DNA of 64,000 bases, taken from positions 41,179 to 105,178 of the forward strand of contig JAZQHB010000008.1 of NCBI GenBank assembly GCA_045540355.1. Reading direction: 5' to 3'. This document shows, in pieces, positions 24,816 through 32,882 of this stretch. The DNA is from RGIG2945 sp045540355. Lineage in GTDB: Bacteria; Bacillota; Clostridia; Oscillospirales; Acutalibacteraceae. How positions within the stretch are numbered: position 1 is the stretch's first letter; the number at the start of each line of letters is the position of its first letter. Under the pieces are notes generated by a model. The model was not told where the DNA came from. It made no database searches and worked only from the letters and a program-made list of their open reading frames with translations. Made by a program: the position numbers and the translations under genes.

Positions 24816-26036
24816 GTGGAAGAAAACAAAAAAAATGAGGAAGATACTTCTTTGGCGATTTATGTTGAAAAAGAAGATATAGTTGCAAAAATATGCAATG
24901 TTATATTAAAAGCAAAATATAAAACAACGCTATTGGAACAAAAAGTTTTACTTATGTCGCTTGCCCGTATCAGTAATTATAAAATAGAAAAAGGAACCGG
25001 GGCATTAGTATCTACGCTTGATGTTGCTGATATAAAAAATTGTATCGGAAGAAAAGGAAACTCATTATATGATGAATTGGAAGAAGTAGCCGATAATATG
25101 ACAGACCGCAAAATTGCATTTTCGGATCCCGAAAAAAAAGAGTTTGATTATATGTCGCTTATCATTCGTGCAACTTGTAAAAACGGTAAATTTAAGATTT
25201 ATTATAATCCGTATTTAAGAAATTACATATTAGACATCACTACTAACTATACACCACTTATGGAAAAGATAACAATGTCTTTTAATAGCCTTCATTCGTC
25301 CCTGCTTTATCAAGCATTAAAGCAAAAAGCATATACACCGGGCGAAAAGATTGATAAAACAAGTTTTGAAATAAGAACTTATGAGTTCGAGTACAATCTT
25401 GCGGAACTTTTACTGGACCTTGGATTAGTTGATGCAAATGCAGAAGAGGTAAAAAATATACTTAATAAATCAAAGACACCGGACTACGAAAAAGCTGTGG
25501 CAGTTGCAAAAGAAAAAAAATATAAAGCGTGGTATGATTTTGAAAGATATTCACTTCGTCCGGCAATTAAAGAAATCAATGAAAAAACAGATTTGCGGGT
25601 ATCATACGAAACCATAAAAAGAGGTAGAGGGGGAAAAATAACCGCATTATTATTTACAGTAGATGTAATACCTACGATAAGAACCGATTTACTCTCAAAA
25701 AAAGAGGAAGAAGTAATCACGATAACCGAAGACCAAAAAGACGAATACATAGACTGGTTATCAGACCTTATCGAAACGCCGTTAAAAGTGAAAGACCTGC
25801 GTACTATCGCAGAAGAGGCAGGATATTCGCAGGAGAAAGCAGAAAAAGCCTACGCCATATTAAAATCCACTCCGCAGGTTGATAATGTGGTAGGATTTAT
25901 GATTTCGGCGATCCGTAACAATTATTCCAGTTCCGGCGGGCAAAGCAATAAGGAAAGCAAAAAGAGCGCAAACGATAACATAATGAAGCAAGATTATGAT
26001 ATTGAAGCAATCGAAAAGGATATTTTGGCAAATTAG
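24816..26036 (+). CDS. repB: Replication initiator, RepB/Rep_3 family
   Basis: 406 residues. The start is GTG 24816 with GAGGGG upstream. Residues 15-70 (KEDIVAKICNVILKAKYKTTLLEQKVLLMSLA is the opening pattern) are typical of Rep_3 initiators, which carry two winged-helix domains. The middle has SLHSSLLYQALKQKA and the second winged helix lies around 200-290. The C-terminal 100 residues are a separate helical region (DWLSDLIETPLKVKDLRTIAEEAG). Rep binds the upstream iterons to open the origin. An iteron origin indicates autonomous replication. Confidence 0.93.
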   Translation: MEENKKNEEDTSLAIYVEKEDIVAKICNVILKAKYKTTLLEQKVLLMSLARISNYKIEKGTGALVSTLDVADIKNCIGRKGNSLYDELEEVADNMTDRKIAFSDPEKKEFDYMSLIIRATCKNGKFKIYYNPYLRNYILDITTNYTPLMEKITMSFNSLHSSLLYQALKQKAYTPGEKIDKTSFEIRTYEFEYNLAELLLDLGLVDANAEEVKNILNKSKTPDYEKAVAVAKEKKYKAWYDFERYSLRPAIKEINEKTDLRVSYETIKRGRGGKITALLFTVDVIPTIRTDLLSKKEEEVITITEDQKDEYIDWLSDLIETPLKVKDLRTIAEEAGYSQEKAEKAYAILKSTPQVDNVVGFMISAIRNNYSSSGGQSNKESKKSANDNIMKQDYDIEAIEKDILAN

Positions 26037-26053
26037 AGAATAAAATATAGTTT

Positions 26054-26092
26054 CAGTAAAGAGGTACCGTAAGTGTGCCTCTTTTTTTACTG
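26054..26092 (+). terminator. repB terminator
   Basis: GAGGTACC/GTGTGCCTC with loop GTAA and T run, enclosed by a further inverted repeat CAGTAAA/TTTACTG that spans the T tract, like the outer stems of the attenuator family. Confidence 0.8.
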
Positions 26093-26130
26093 GTATTTTA
26101 TGGGGTAAAACAATAATTTTAAAATAATAC

Positions 26131-26246
26131 TTGAAAAGTCAAAAAGTATATACTACAATATAAACATATTATTCCTTTTAGGAAATCAACAAATTTGGGC
26201 TGACAAAAAGAGAAATCTAGCGATAGGTTTCTCTTTTTTTATGTCG
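26131..26246 (+). promoter_or_regulatory. Promoter plus attenuator, copy 2
   Basis: TTGAAA-N17-TACAAT (26131-26159). The leader contains TTCC/GGAA and GGGCTGACAA, then a 15-bp terminator stem AAAAAGAGAAATCTA/TAGGTTTCTCTTTTT with a GCGA tetraloop (26205-26238) and T run. It is a divergent member of the attenuator family and precedes the operon starting at 26303. Confidence 0.7.
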
Positions 26247-26302
26247 TAATTAACCTTAAAAACTGTAACAAACAAAATATAAAAGAAAGGTAAGGTAAGA
26301 TT

Positions 26303-26884
26303 ATGGAAGAAAGGAAGGTACAGTTAGCAGATGTATCGGATTTGATTGATGTGGCATATCAGCAAATATCCGATGCGACAAAAAAACTCACTCCGGGGCT
26401 TCTTGATAAGCAAATGGCTTTTGCATTAAGCAAGAAACATATCGGCTGTGAGTACACCGTTAAGGAACTGAATGAGAGAAAACCGAAGGAACGGTACTCG
26501 TTTTATTCTTTTACGGAAGTAAAAATTGCTTTGCAGGAGTTTTTTGGGGACACCTACAATTTAAAGCGTATAGCGAAGCAGTCAGTGATGCTTGATGAAG
26601 GCGATAAGTTTTCAGAGAGTATTGATTGCGGTATGAAACTGGGGGAATTTTACGATACCCTAAACAACACCGTAACAGAAACCTCAATTTTAGAGGTAAC
26701 AATGAAAGTAAGACCGTGGGGAAACCCAAACAGCACCACGGGATTGCCTTTCAATATTGTGGGTTTTCGATTACAGGCTGACGAAGAAGGTCAGTGGGTA
26801 AGAGAAATTGAACCTGCAAAAGAAATAAAGGAAGAGGAATGGGCTGAATGGAAACAAATGAATATTTTTCAGTTCATACGCTAG
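26303..26884 (+). CDS. Hypothetical protein, 193 aa
   Basis: First gene of a module behind attenuator copy 2; GAAAGGTAAGGTAAG lies upstream of ATG. A soluble, mixed alpha/beta protein (MEERKVQLADVSDLIDVAYQ...). The C-terminal half has VTMKVRPWGNPNSTTGLPFNIVG. No membrane segment or metal motif. Not recognised. Confidence 0.72.
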   Translation: MEERKVQLADVSDLIDVAYQQISDATKKLTPGLLDKQMAFALSKKHIGCEYTVKELNERKPKERYSFYSFTEVKIALQEFFGDTYNLKRIAKQSVMLDEGDKFSESIDCGMKLGEFYDTLNNTVTETSILEVTMKVRPWGNPNSTTGLPFNIVGFRLQADEEGQWVREIEPAKEIKEEEWAEWKQMNIFQFIR

Positions 26885-26894
26885 GAGGTGTTTT

Positions 26895-27140
26895 ATGGAT
26901 TATGTAATTATATCCAAGAAAGAACGCCTGCTGATGCGTGAAACCCTTGGACTTATGGCGTGGACGCATAACAGAAAAGTGCGTTACGCCCCAAAAAACC
27001 ATAGCCTTGGTACCGATGCGGATTTTAAGCATTTGGTAGAGATAGGTTATGCAAAAAAGGAACCTTCCGGCGGTTATTCATTAACTGCCGAAGGTGTTTC
27101 TTTTGTAGAAACAGATATTAGAGCAAAAGTAATATTATAA
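26895..27140 (+). CDS. Hypothetical winged-helix-like small protein, 81 aa
   Basis: AGGAGGTG precedes ATG. The sequence ends with GYAKKEPSGGYSLTAEGVSFVE, a pattern of winged-helix proteins (helix, wing with Gly-Gly-Tyr, then LTAEG). The basic N-terminal half (KERLLMRETLGLMAWTHNRK) would form the first helices. DNA binding is possible but unproven. Confidence 0.66.
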   Translation: MDYVIISKKERLLMRETLGLMAWTHNRKVRYAPKNHSLGTDADFKHLVEIGYAKKEPSGGYSLTAEGVSFVETDIRAKVIL

Positions 27141-27154
27141 TTTGGAGGAAGAAA

Positions 27155-27589
27155 ATGAATAAAGTAATTGAAAATTTATTTGAAAAAAAGAAAGAGCAGG
27201 AAACACAATTAAAAATTTTACAAAAAGAGATGTCTTCTATTGAACAAATGTTGTTTGAAGAAATGACAAAAGAAACCAAACTTTACGAAAGTGTCGTAAA
27301 AAACAATATGGCAGACATAATTTCAATAATACAAAAAAATGGGCTGGAATTTACTAATTATAGAACCGATAATGTTGTATCTATTGAAGTTTCAAGAAAC
27401 AGCTATAAGGCTCATATATTCATAAAGGACGGTACAGTAGTTACGGATTTAACAACATCTGATGTTTATAATAATGACGGATATTCAAAAGATATACTGT
27501 CAAGAACTCAAATAATGGTTAATAGTGATATTATTCCTTATTGTGAAAAAAACAAATTAAAATATGATAAAAACAACATTGATAATTGA
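27155..27589 (+). CDS. Hypothetical coiled-coil protein, 144 aa
   Basis: Residues 1-45 (MNKVIENLFEKKKEQETQLK...) form a clear amphipathic helix, probably a coiled coil. A beta-rich domain with VVSIEVSRNSYKAHIFIKDG follows. GGAGGAAG precedes ATG. Last gene of its module. Function unknown. Confidence 0.68.
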   Translation: MNKVIENLFEKKKEQETQLKILQKEMSSIEQMLFEEMTKETKLYESVVKNNMADIISIIQKNGLEFTNYRTDNVVSIEVSRNSYKAHIFIKDGTVVTDLTTSDVYNNDGYSKDILSRTQIMVNSDIIPYCEKNKLKYDKNNIDN

Positions 27590-27593
27590 CAGT

Positions 27594-27625
27594 AAAAGGG
27601 CATACCTCACGGTGTGCCTTTTTTA
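27594..27625 (+). terminator. Terminator of the 26303-27589 module
   Basis: GGCATACC/GGTGTGCC with loop TCAC and flanking A and T runs, 16 bases before the next -35 box. Confidence 0.85.
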
Positions 27626-27640
27626 TTGAGAAAATAGTGC

Positions 27641-27751
27641 TTGCAATTTTCTCAATAATATTGTAAAGTATACTTGTAACATTACAACGACAAAAAAAGG
27701 CTAATAGACGGAAGAAACTCCATAGGGGGTATCTTCCCTTTTTTTGTTGTC
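27641..27751 (+). promoter_or_regulatory. Promoter plus attenuator, copy 3
   Basis: TTGCAA-N17-TAAAGT, then the conserved initial sequence TTGTAACA. The leader contains CGACAAAAAAA, GGCTAATA and the terminator hairpin GGAAGA..ACTCC-ATA-GGGG..TCTTCC, then T run and GTTGTC. The A run and T run plus CGAC/GTTG form an outer stem. The second structured leader follows directly. Confidence 0.8.
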
Positions 27752-27762
27752 AAAACTAAATA

Positions 27763-27870
27763 GCAAGCACCGAACCCGTATAAAACGATGGTGTAGGGGA
27801 GGCTTGTAAGTAACAAAAAACTTATCACATTAAGAAAGGAGCCGTAAAAAAAGAAGAGTACGGCAAAGGT
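27763..27870 (+). ncRNA. Structured 5' leader B, copy 1
   Basis: GCAAGCACCGAACC...GGTGTAGGGGAGGCTTGTAAG forms a closed helix (CAAGC/GCTTG plus ACC/GGT). It is followed by AAGAAAGGA and a hairpin GCCGTA/TACGGC, then CAAAGGTAAG just before the start codon. The same blocks in the same order occur at 52782-52872 before an unrelated gene. It is a candidate cis-regulatory RNA. Confidence 0.72.
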
Positions 27871-27878
27871 AAGAACTT

Positions 27879-28199
27879 ATGAAAAAAATGAAAATGTTGG
27901 TATTGACATTGATATTGGCACTGTGCGTAGTGCCGATGCTGGGTAGTGTAACAGCGGAAGCCTTCGCAGAACCCGCTGACATACGCTATTCGCCCGGTTA
28001 TTGTCCTGTGTGGGACAGTACCGATTTCTCCTCCGAGCCTATCGGGGAGATCAGTGGTATCAATACCACATTTCTACTGTTAGAAACGGTAGATACATAC
28101 TATGCACTCGTCCGGACGGCTGACGGAACAGAAGGCTATGTGCCTTTGGATTTCTGCCAGCTGACAACCCCGCTTGAACCTGCGGTTGCCGGACTGTAA
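27879..28199 (+). CDS. Secreted SH3-like small protein, 106 aa
   Basis: Signal peptide MKKMKMLVLTLILALCVVPMLGS with likely cleavage near AEAFA. The mature part (YCPVWDSTDFSSEPIGEI ... YALVRTADGTEGYVPLDFC) reads like a bacterial SH3 fold with two Cys that may form a disulphide. Exported, possibly wall-associated. It is first in its module and carries the complex leader, so expression seems tightly controlled. Confidence 0.75.
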   Translation: MKKMKMLVLTLILALCVVPMLGSVTAEAFAEPADIRYSPGYCPVWDSTDFSSEPIGEISGINTTFLLLETVDTYYALVRTADGTEGYVPLDFCQLTTPLEPAVAGL

Positions 28200-28342
28200 A
28201 AATAACAACGAGAATGGGGCGGGCGAATGTCTGTCCCTTTCTTGATTTTGGGGCTACTCCCTCAAAGTTTAACTGTTGGGAGTGGCTACCCTTGCAGTTG
28301 ATTGTTTTTGCAAAGCCAAACACAGCAACGGAGGAAAACCCT
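28200..28342 (+). other. Structured intercistronic region
   Basis: 143 bases without a good coding frame. A strong inverted pair GCTACTCCC/GGGAGTGGC encloses about 16 bases. GGGGCGGGC and CCCTTTCTTG (another CCTTTCT motif) lie upstream of it, and TTGCA/TGCAA downstream. It may be a translational control element or a processed RNA. Confidence 0.45.
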
Positions 28343-28687
28343 ATGAAGATTACAAAAAAAATGAAAGGTGCGGAAAGCACCAAAACACTTCTTCTTGGAA
28401 GAGAGGAAGTAAAAGTGAAAGATGCGGATATGGATAATATATTGGCATCGGTATTCGGAACACCCGACATCAGTTTAAGCACGGAAGCCAGTATTGAATA
28501 TTTGCTTGCCCGTAACAATCTGATGCAGGGTTTAAGAATTTTTCTTGGTAATCCTTTCATTACGCAGAATATTCTTTCTGCAAATGAAGAAGGGATAACC
28601 ATAGATGCAAAGAAAATAAACAAAGAAACCGCTGATACTATCGTGCGGTATGCTTTGTTTGGAACACAGTGGGAAGATGCCGTATAG
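28343..28687 (+). CDS. Hypothetical protein, 114 aa
   Basis: I start at ATG 28343 because GGAGGAAAACCCT precedes it. The upstream in-frame codons overlap the structured intercistronic region. Begins MKITKKMKGAESTKTLLLG; mostly helical, no membrane segment. Function unknown. Confidence 0.7.
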   Translation: MKITKKMKGAESTKTLLLGREEVKVKDADMDNILASVFGTPDISLSTEASIEYLLARNNLMQGLRIFLGNPFITQNILSANEEGITIDAKKINKETADTIVRYALFGTQWEDAV

Positions 28688-28726
28688 CGTCTTCCTTTTA
28701 TTGTAAAAAAGAGAGGAGGGGTATTT

Positions 28727-29062
28727 ATGAAGAATACCAAAATCAACTATCTCTATCGTGATGCAGATAATTATAAGATGCACAACGAAGTGGTAGTGGA
28801 AGGGCAGTTCACGCCCAAAATGAAGGAAACTATAAAAAATGCTCTTGATTGTGGAGAGTATTTTATTCCTTCGCAGGTGGGTTTACCCGAAAAGCGTTTC
28901 GATGATTGTACCGATGCAGACCACTGTTATTTTGAATTAGATGTAGACAATGATTTTGTCGAAACTGATGAAGAACCAACAGTGGAACTCACAGCAGAAG
29001 AATTGACAAATGCCTTTGCAAATGTCCCTTACTGGGACTGTGACAAGGAAGGGGGATTATAG
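28727..29062 (+). CDS. Hypothetical acidic protein, 111 aa
   Basis: Good ribosome site (GAGAGGAGGGG). The N-terminal part KINYLYRDADNYKMHNEVVV and a central helix resemble small proteins common on Clostridia mobile elements. The C-terminal half is very acidic. No function is known to me. The next gene starts 2 bases after its stop. Confidence 0.72.
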   Translation: MKNTKINYLYRDADNYKMHNEVVVEGQFTPKMKETIKNALDCGEYFIPSQVGLPEKRFDDCTDADHCYFELDVDNDFVETDEEPTVELTAEELTNAFANVPYWDCDKEGGL

Positions 29063-29064
29063 AT

Positions 29065-29262
29065 ATGACCGGAAAAGAATGGTTATTGAAAAATCCTGCC
29101 CTTATGGAAGGCATTGCAGAAGCAATCGTTTGCGGAGAAAAGCAGTATTTTGCTCCGGTACCGCAGGAGTACGCTGATGAAATCGTTGACATTCTTATAA
29201 ATGTCGAAGAAGTCGTAAATATTGAGAAAACCACAGAAGGATTATGGATTTATTTCCGTTAA
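29065..29262 (+). CDS. Hypothetical protein, 65 aa
   Basis: MTGKEWLLKNPALMEGIAEA..., helical, ending in a short beta hairpin (EKTTEGLWIYFR). It is coupled to the preceding gene, whose GAAGGGGG end supplies the ribosome site. Not recognised. Confidence 0.65.
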   Translation: MTGKEWLLKNPALMEGIAEAIVCGEKQYFAPVPQEYADEIVDILINVEEVVNIEKTTEGLWIYFR

Positions 29263-29292
29263 TTCTTCTGCAAAGAAGGGAGAAGGTTGATT

Positions 29293-29766
29293 ATGAAAAC
29301 ATCGACAAGAGAGCGTATCGTTCTAAATGCTCTTGCAAGTAATAACCTTAATGAAATGGAAAATGTATATATTATGTGTTCTTCCTATCCGGTTAAGGGT
29401 ATTGATAGACTACGGAGAGAAATCCTGCGTAGAAGAGGAGAGGGTATGCTTTTTGTGATCCTTAACACGCAGGAAGCAAAGAAGTGGGTAGAAAAAAATA
29501 TGTATGAAGCAGACCTTTGCTTACTTCCTTTGGAAAGAGCAGTGAATACAGGGCTTTTGATACCCATTGATAAAGGATATTATGTAGTAAAAGAAACCGT
29601 TACTAATCAATGTACTTGGGTAATTGAAGAAGTACGGAAACTGACTGCCGAAGAAATGGCAGAAAATAATCTGTACTTACCGTATCGGTTTACTGCCCGT
29701 ATAAAAGAATGTCCCGATGATTACGAAGGGGCAAGAGAAATTAGTGCAGGTTTTGATTTGCACTGA
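29293..29766 (+). CDS. Hypothetical protein, 157 aa
   Basis: Start at ATG 29293, with GAAGGGAGAAGG upstream. The N-terminus is helical and basic (STRERIVLNALASNN, IDRLRREILRRRGEGM), like a small helix-turn-helix or ribosome-associated protein. The C-terminal half is beta-rich. No export signal. Last in its module; the next promoter begins inside its stop region. Confidence 0.7.
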   Translation: MKTSTRERIVLNALASNNLNEMENVYIMCSSYPVKGIDRLRREILRRRGEGMLFVILNTQEAKKWVEKNMYEADLCLLPLERAVNTGLLIPIDKGYYVVKETVTNQCTWVIEEVRKLTAEEMAENNLYLPYRFTARIKECPDDYEGAREISAGFDLH

Positions 29767-29817
29767 TAAAGATATGTAGTATAATAGGGAGGAGGACGAA
29801 AGTTCTCTTTCCTTTTT
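29758..29817 (+). promoter_or_regulatory. Promoter plus attenuator before the ART-like gene
   Basis: TTGCAC-N16-TATAAT (29758-29785) is immediately followed by a 12-bp stem AGGGAGGAGGAC/GTTCTCTTTCCT with a GAAA tetraloop and T run (29786-29817). The 5' arm itself looks like a ribosome site and the 3' arm like an anti-SD. It lacks the RCTAACAA motif of the main attenuator family. Confidence 0.72.
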
Positions 29818-29840
29818 ATTTAAGAGAGGAGATATTTTAT

Positions 29841-30542
29841 ATGAACATTGAAAAAGCGAGAGCTGTTGCAAAGAATTTTCTTTGGCTGGATATGGAACGG
29901 CACCCGAAATTTCCGTTTGTAGTAACGCACCCGGTCTTTGAAAGTTCTTATATGATGAACAGCAATAAAGAATGTTTCGATGCGTTTGAAGATGAAGAAA
30001 AATTCAGAGAGCATCGAAAGAACTATGAAAAGCAGATAGATAAGGTCACTGATTTTTCAGAATTTCTTTCTTGGCTTATTCGTAAAGCGTATATTCTTAC
30101 CTTTTTGAAATTTGCAGAGGACGAAGGTGCAATCACAACCCAAGAAGCCTGCAAATATTTGGTAGAAAATTGGTGTCGTATCGAAAACATCGGCACTGAT
30201 GTCAATGTTTCAAAAGCGAGAATACGCAAATGGCTGTTGCAGATTGACCGTGAAGAGATGCTGGAAGAGAATGAATACAAAAGATACTGTTATCTTTCTG
30301 ACGAGGTAACGCTGTATCGTGGTGTCCGGTCTGACAGTAAAGAAGCAATCTACGGATTTTCGTGGACGGCAAGCAAATCTACGGCAGAGTTCTTTGCTAC
30401 TCGCTGGGGCGATGAAGGAACTGTTTATGAAGCTAAAATCAAGAGAGAAGATATTTTCTTTACGGAATATGGCAGAAATGAACAGGAATATATCGTAGAT
30501 TATAAGAAATTATATGATGCAAAAGAAATAAAAGAAATATAG
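29841..30542 (+). CDS. Putative ADP-ribosyltransferase (R-S-E type)
   Basis: 233 residues, no signal peptide. The C-terminal third carries the R-S-E signature of mono-ADP-ribosyltransferases: Arg160 in TLYRG, the SWTASKSTAEFF segment (174-185), and Glu214/Glu216 in RNEQEYIVD. The two-Glu ExE form usually modifies arginine. The N-terminal 150 residues are helical and unrecognised. An intracellular enzyme on a plasmid could modify host proteins or incoming-phage targets, as phage ART enzymes do. It is first in its module, after a strong attenuator. The family call is from motifs only. Confidence 0.68.
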   Translation: MNIEKARAVAKNFLWLDMERHPKFPFVVTHPVFESSYMMNSNKECFDAFEDEEKFREHRKNYEKQIDKVTDFSEFLSWLIRKAYILTFLKFAEDEGAITTQEACKYLVENWCRIENIGTDVNVSKARIRKWLLQIDREEMLEENEYKRYCYLSDEVTLYRGVRSDSKEAIYGFSWTASKSTAEFFATRWGDEGTVYEAKIKREDIFFTEYGRNEQEYIVDYKKLYDAKEIKEI

Positions 30543-30552
30543 GAGGTATCAA

Positions 30553-30849
30553 ATGTACGACTGGATTATATGGTACGGAGAACCGCAGACTTGCTTTATG
30601 AGAAGCGGTTATAAGTACCCGACAGAAGACAAAGCAAAGTTTGAAGGCGAAGACTTTGCAAGAAGAACAGCAGGAAGTTTTATGGGACAGCCCGAACCTT
30701 ATCCTAATAACCGCGTTGAAGTTATAAAGTTAAAAGACGATGATGTGGCGGTATATCTGATGAAAAAGTATGGATTGGAAGATAGTTATGTAGCGTCCTT
30801 GACAGAAATTTCAGAAGAACGGGTTGCACAACTTCGTAAAAAGATGTAA
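30553..30849 (+). CDS. Hypothetical protein, 98 aa
   Basis: AGGAGGTATCAA precedes ATG. MYDWIIWYGEPQTCFMRSGY is followed by a helix ending ISEERVAQLRKKM. It is 10 bases after the ART-like gene, so it could be a partner or antitoxin, but nothing in the sequence proves that. Confidence 0.68.
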   Translation: MYDWIIWYGEPQTCFMRSGYKYPTEDKAKFEGEDFARRTAGSFMGQPEPYPNNRVEVIKLKDDDVAVYLMKKYGLEDSYVASLTEISEERVAQLRKKM

Positions 30850-30853
30850 TTAT

Positions 30854-30885
30854 AATCCACTCTCTTAATGAGGGTGGATTTTTTT
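30854..30885 (+). terminator. Terminator of the ART-like module
   Basis: AATCCACTCTC/GAGGGTGGATT with a short TTAAT loop, then T run; six bases before the next -35 box. Confidence 0.85.
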
Positions 30886-30890
30886 ATTGC

Positions 30891-31003
30891 TTGCAAAACA
30901 GTGTATATTATACTATAATAACCTTGTAACATATTTTTGACAACAAAAAAAGACTAACAATGAGGAAGAACTCCGTAGGGGTATCTTCCTTTTTTTTGTT
31001 GTC
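30891..31003 (+). promoter_or_regulatory. Promoter plus attenuator, copy 4
   Basis: TTGCAA-N17-TATAAT, initial TTGTAACA, GACAACAAAAAAA (30939 on), GACTAACAA, terminator hairpin GGAAGA-ACTCC-GTA-GGGGT-A-TCTTCC, T run and GTTGTC. The outer stem GACAAC plus A run with T run plus GTTGTC is perfect. It is nearly identical to copy 7 at 53199-53308. Confidence 0.88.
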
Positions 31004-31033
31004 ACAATCACAAAAAAGAGAGGAGTGTTCAAT

Positions 31034-32002
31034 ATGAACCGTAAAGAAATTGAAATGGAATTGATGAAACACGATAGTACCGTTTTATCTTTTCCGAACC
31101 GAGGACCGTGGGGTTCGTCACAGTACAGAGGAAATTGCAGTGGCTACATTCACGCTTTCTTGATATGGAAATACCGTGTTGAGAAAATGGCTGAATTATT
31201 CAGCGGTAGCGGGACGGGATATGATGTTTGCAAAGATATGGGAATTTCATATGTCGGTGCCGACTTAAATCCTACTCCCGTGCGTCCGGGAGTATTGAAT
31301 GTAAATGCAATTACAGATGATGTTCCCGAAGAGTTTATGGACGCGGATATGCTGTTTATGCACCCGCCTTATTCAAACATCTGCAATATCAGTTGGGCGG
31401 GCAAGCATTACGCTGATCCTACGGGAGAACTTGCAAGGGCAGATTTAGGGAATATGAACTGGGAACAGTTTATGTCTACCTTAAACGCTATCGTAATGAA
31501 ATACTATTCCGCTATGATGAATGGCGGTAAAATGAGTATTTTAATGGGCGATGTGCGAAGAAAACCCATTGGCTTTAAGAGTATGTTTGCTGATATTGTC
31601 AAACCCGGGCAGTTAGAGCAGGTAATTATTAAATTACAGCACAATACTGTGTCCGGCAGAGAGAACATCTCATACGGGGCAAGGAATTTCGTACCTATCG
31701 AACACGAATACCTTATGGTACTCAAAAAGATTGCACCCTATCTGATTGATTTTTCACTGCCTACAAAGCACGAAATTGACATCAGAGATAGTAAGAGTGC
31801 AACTTGGAGAGATGTGGTTTATGCAGTAATGCAGAAGATAGGTCACGATGCACCACTGGAAGCAATCTATGCAGAAGTCGAAGGACATAGCAAATGTGCT
31901 ACAAACTCTGAATGGAAAGCAAAAATCAGACAGACACTCCAACAAAGCGATAAGTTCGTCAATGTTTCATACGGTGTATGGGCGTTGGCAAAGGTAGCGT
32001 AA
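31034..32002 (+). CDS. DNA methyltransferase with HARE-HTH-like C-terminus
   Basis: 322 residues from ATG 31034 (AGAGGAG 8 bases upstream). The SAM-binding motif is AELFSGSGTG (53-62). The catalytic motif is HPPY (110-113), where N6-adenine/N4-cytosine enzymes usually have D/N/S-PPY. The last 70 residues (TWRDVVYAVMQKIGHDAPLE, ending VSYGVWALAKVA) match the HARE-HTH/ASXL winged-helix pattern often fused to DNA-modifying enzymes. No restriction enzyme is adjacent, so an orphan modification or anti-restriction role is likely. Confidence 0.8.
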   Translation: MNRKEIEMELMKHDSTVLSFPNRGPWGSSQYRGNCSGYIHAFLIWKYRVEKMAELFSGSGTGYDVCKDMGISYVGADLNPTPVRPGVLNVNAITDDVPEEFMDADMLFMHPPYSNICNISWAGKHYADPTGELARADLGNMNWEQFMSTLNAIVMKYYSAMMNGGKMSILMGDVRRKPIGFKSMFADIVKPGQLEQVIIKLQHNTVSGRENISYGARNFVPIEHEYLMVLKKIAPYLIDFSLPTKHEIDIRDSKSATWRDVVYAVMQKIGHDAPLEAIYAEVEGHSKCATNSEWKAKIRQTLQQSDKFVNVSYGVWALAKVA

Positions 32003-32020
32003 GGAAGGAGGGCAAAGCTG

Positions 32021-32365
32021 ATGAAGAGAGCAGACATCGAAGAACGCTTAAAAGATAAGCGTTTTTCAAATTGGAAAGAAGCAGGTAGTATATTACTGCT
32101 TGATTTAGTAACCAAAGATATTATTGAAATATCCAAAGGCTACGGCGACAATCTTTTACCCGAAGATTACGAGGCTGGGTACGACGCATACTTGAATATT
32201 GAAGTGTGGGAGTACGATAGTCCGGGATTTACGGAAAAGGACGGAGGAATGATTATGTATAAGTCGGAGGTGTGTGATTTAGCCGAAAATTTATACGGTG
32301 CAGTAGAGAGGGCGGTTGCAGAAGTCGGAATTAAGGACTTTATGGCAATCGCTTTATATGATTAG
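32021..32365 (+). CDS. Hypothetical protein, 114 aa
   Basis: AAGGAGGGCAAAGCTG precedes ATG. MKRADIEERLKDKRFSNWKE... is an acidic mixed protein ending AEVGIKDFMAIALYD. It is in the methyltransferase operon, 10 bases before the next gene. Not recognised. Confidence 0.68.
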   Translation: MKRADIEERLKDKRFSNWKEAGSILLLDLVTKDIIEISKGYGDNLLPEDYEAGYDAYLNIEVWEYDSPGFTEKDGGMIMYKSEVCDLAENLYGAVERAVAEVGIKDFMAIALYD

Positions 32366-32375
32366 GAGGAAAGAA

Positions 32376-32879
32376 ATGAAGAAAACATTATTTATTGTGA
32401 CTTCTGTTATTTTTACAGAATATGCAGAAGTAGGACTTGAAGCAGTGAATGTAAAACCTTTTGCTACAAGGGACGAAGCTAATGATTTTGTGCTTAATAC
32501 ACTTGCAAAAAATTGGGTGGAAAAAAATAAAGGTACCATAGAAGAAAATGGTGGCTTGCCCGAAGATTTCTACAACGATATTGAAGAAATGGAAGACTTC
32601 CTTATCCGCTTGGAAGAAAACGGGTACCACTCGTTTACTTTTGATATTAAGGAAGAAGAAATTGACTTTTCAGAAGTATACTTCGCCGAAAAGTGCTGGC
32701 ACAAGGACGATATTGCGTCTGAAATTATTGGTGCCGGATATGAAGCTACCGAAGAAAATATCAACGAAGTGCTTAATACGATGCAGGCGAAAGGTTATAT
32801 GTCAGTTCTGCTCGATTGCACCGATGCGGAATGGGATATTATTGACCGTGCCGTAGAAGAAACATTGGGAGGTAAATAA
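32376..32879 (+). CDS. Hypothetical acidic protein, 167 aa
   Basis: Start at ATG 32376, preceded by TTAGGAGGAAAG. Pattern MKKTLFIVTSVIFTEYAEVG... then a very acidic central region and EETLGGK end. The early hydrophobic stretch is a beta strand rather than a signal peptide. Function unknown. Confidence 0.7.
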   Translation: MKKTLFIVTSVIFTEYAEVGLEAVNVKPFATRDEANDFVLNTLAKNWVEKNKGTIEENGGLPEDFYNDIEEMEDFLIRLEENGYHSFTFDIKEEEIDFSEVYFAEKCWHKDDIASEIIGAGYEATEENINEVLNTMQAKGYMSVLLDCTDAEWDIIDRAVEETLGGK

Positions 32880-32882
32880 GAT

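Noticed and set aside
30891..31003. Attenuator cassettes as single-stranded-DNA promoters like Frpo
   Set aside because: The promoter boxes are in normal double-stranded spacing outside the hairpin, so a folded single-strand promoter is not needed, though not excluded.
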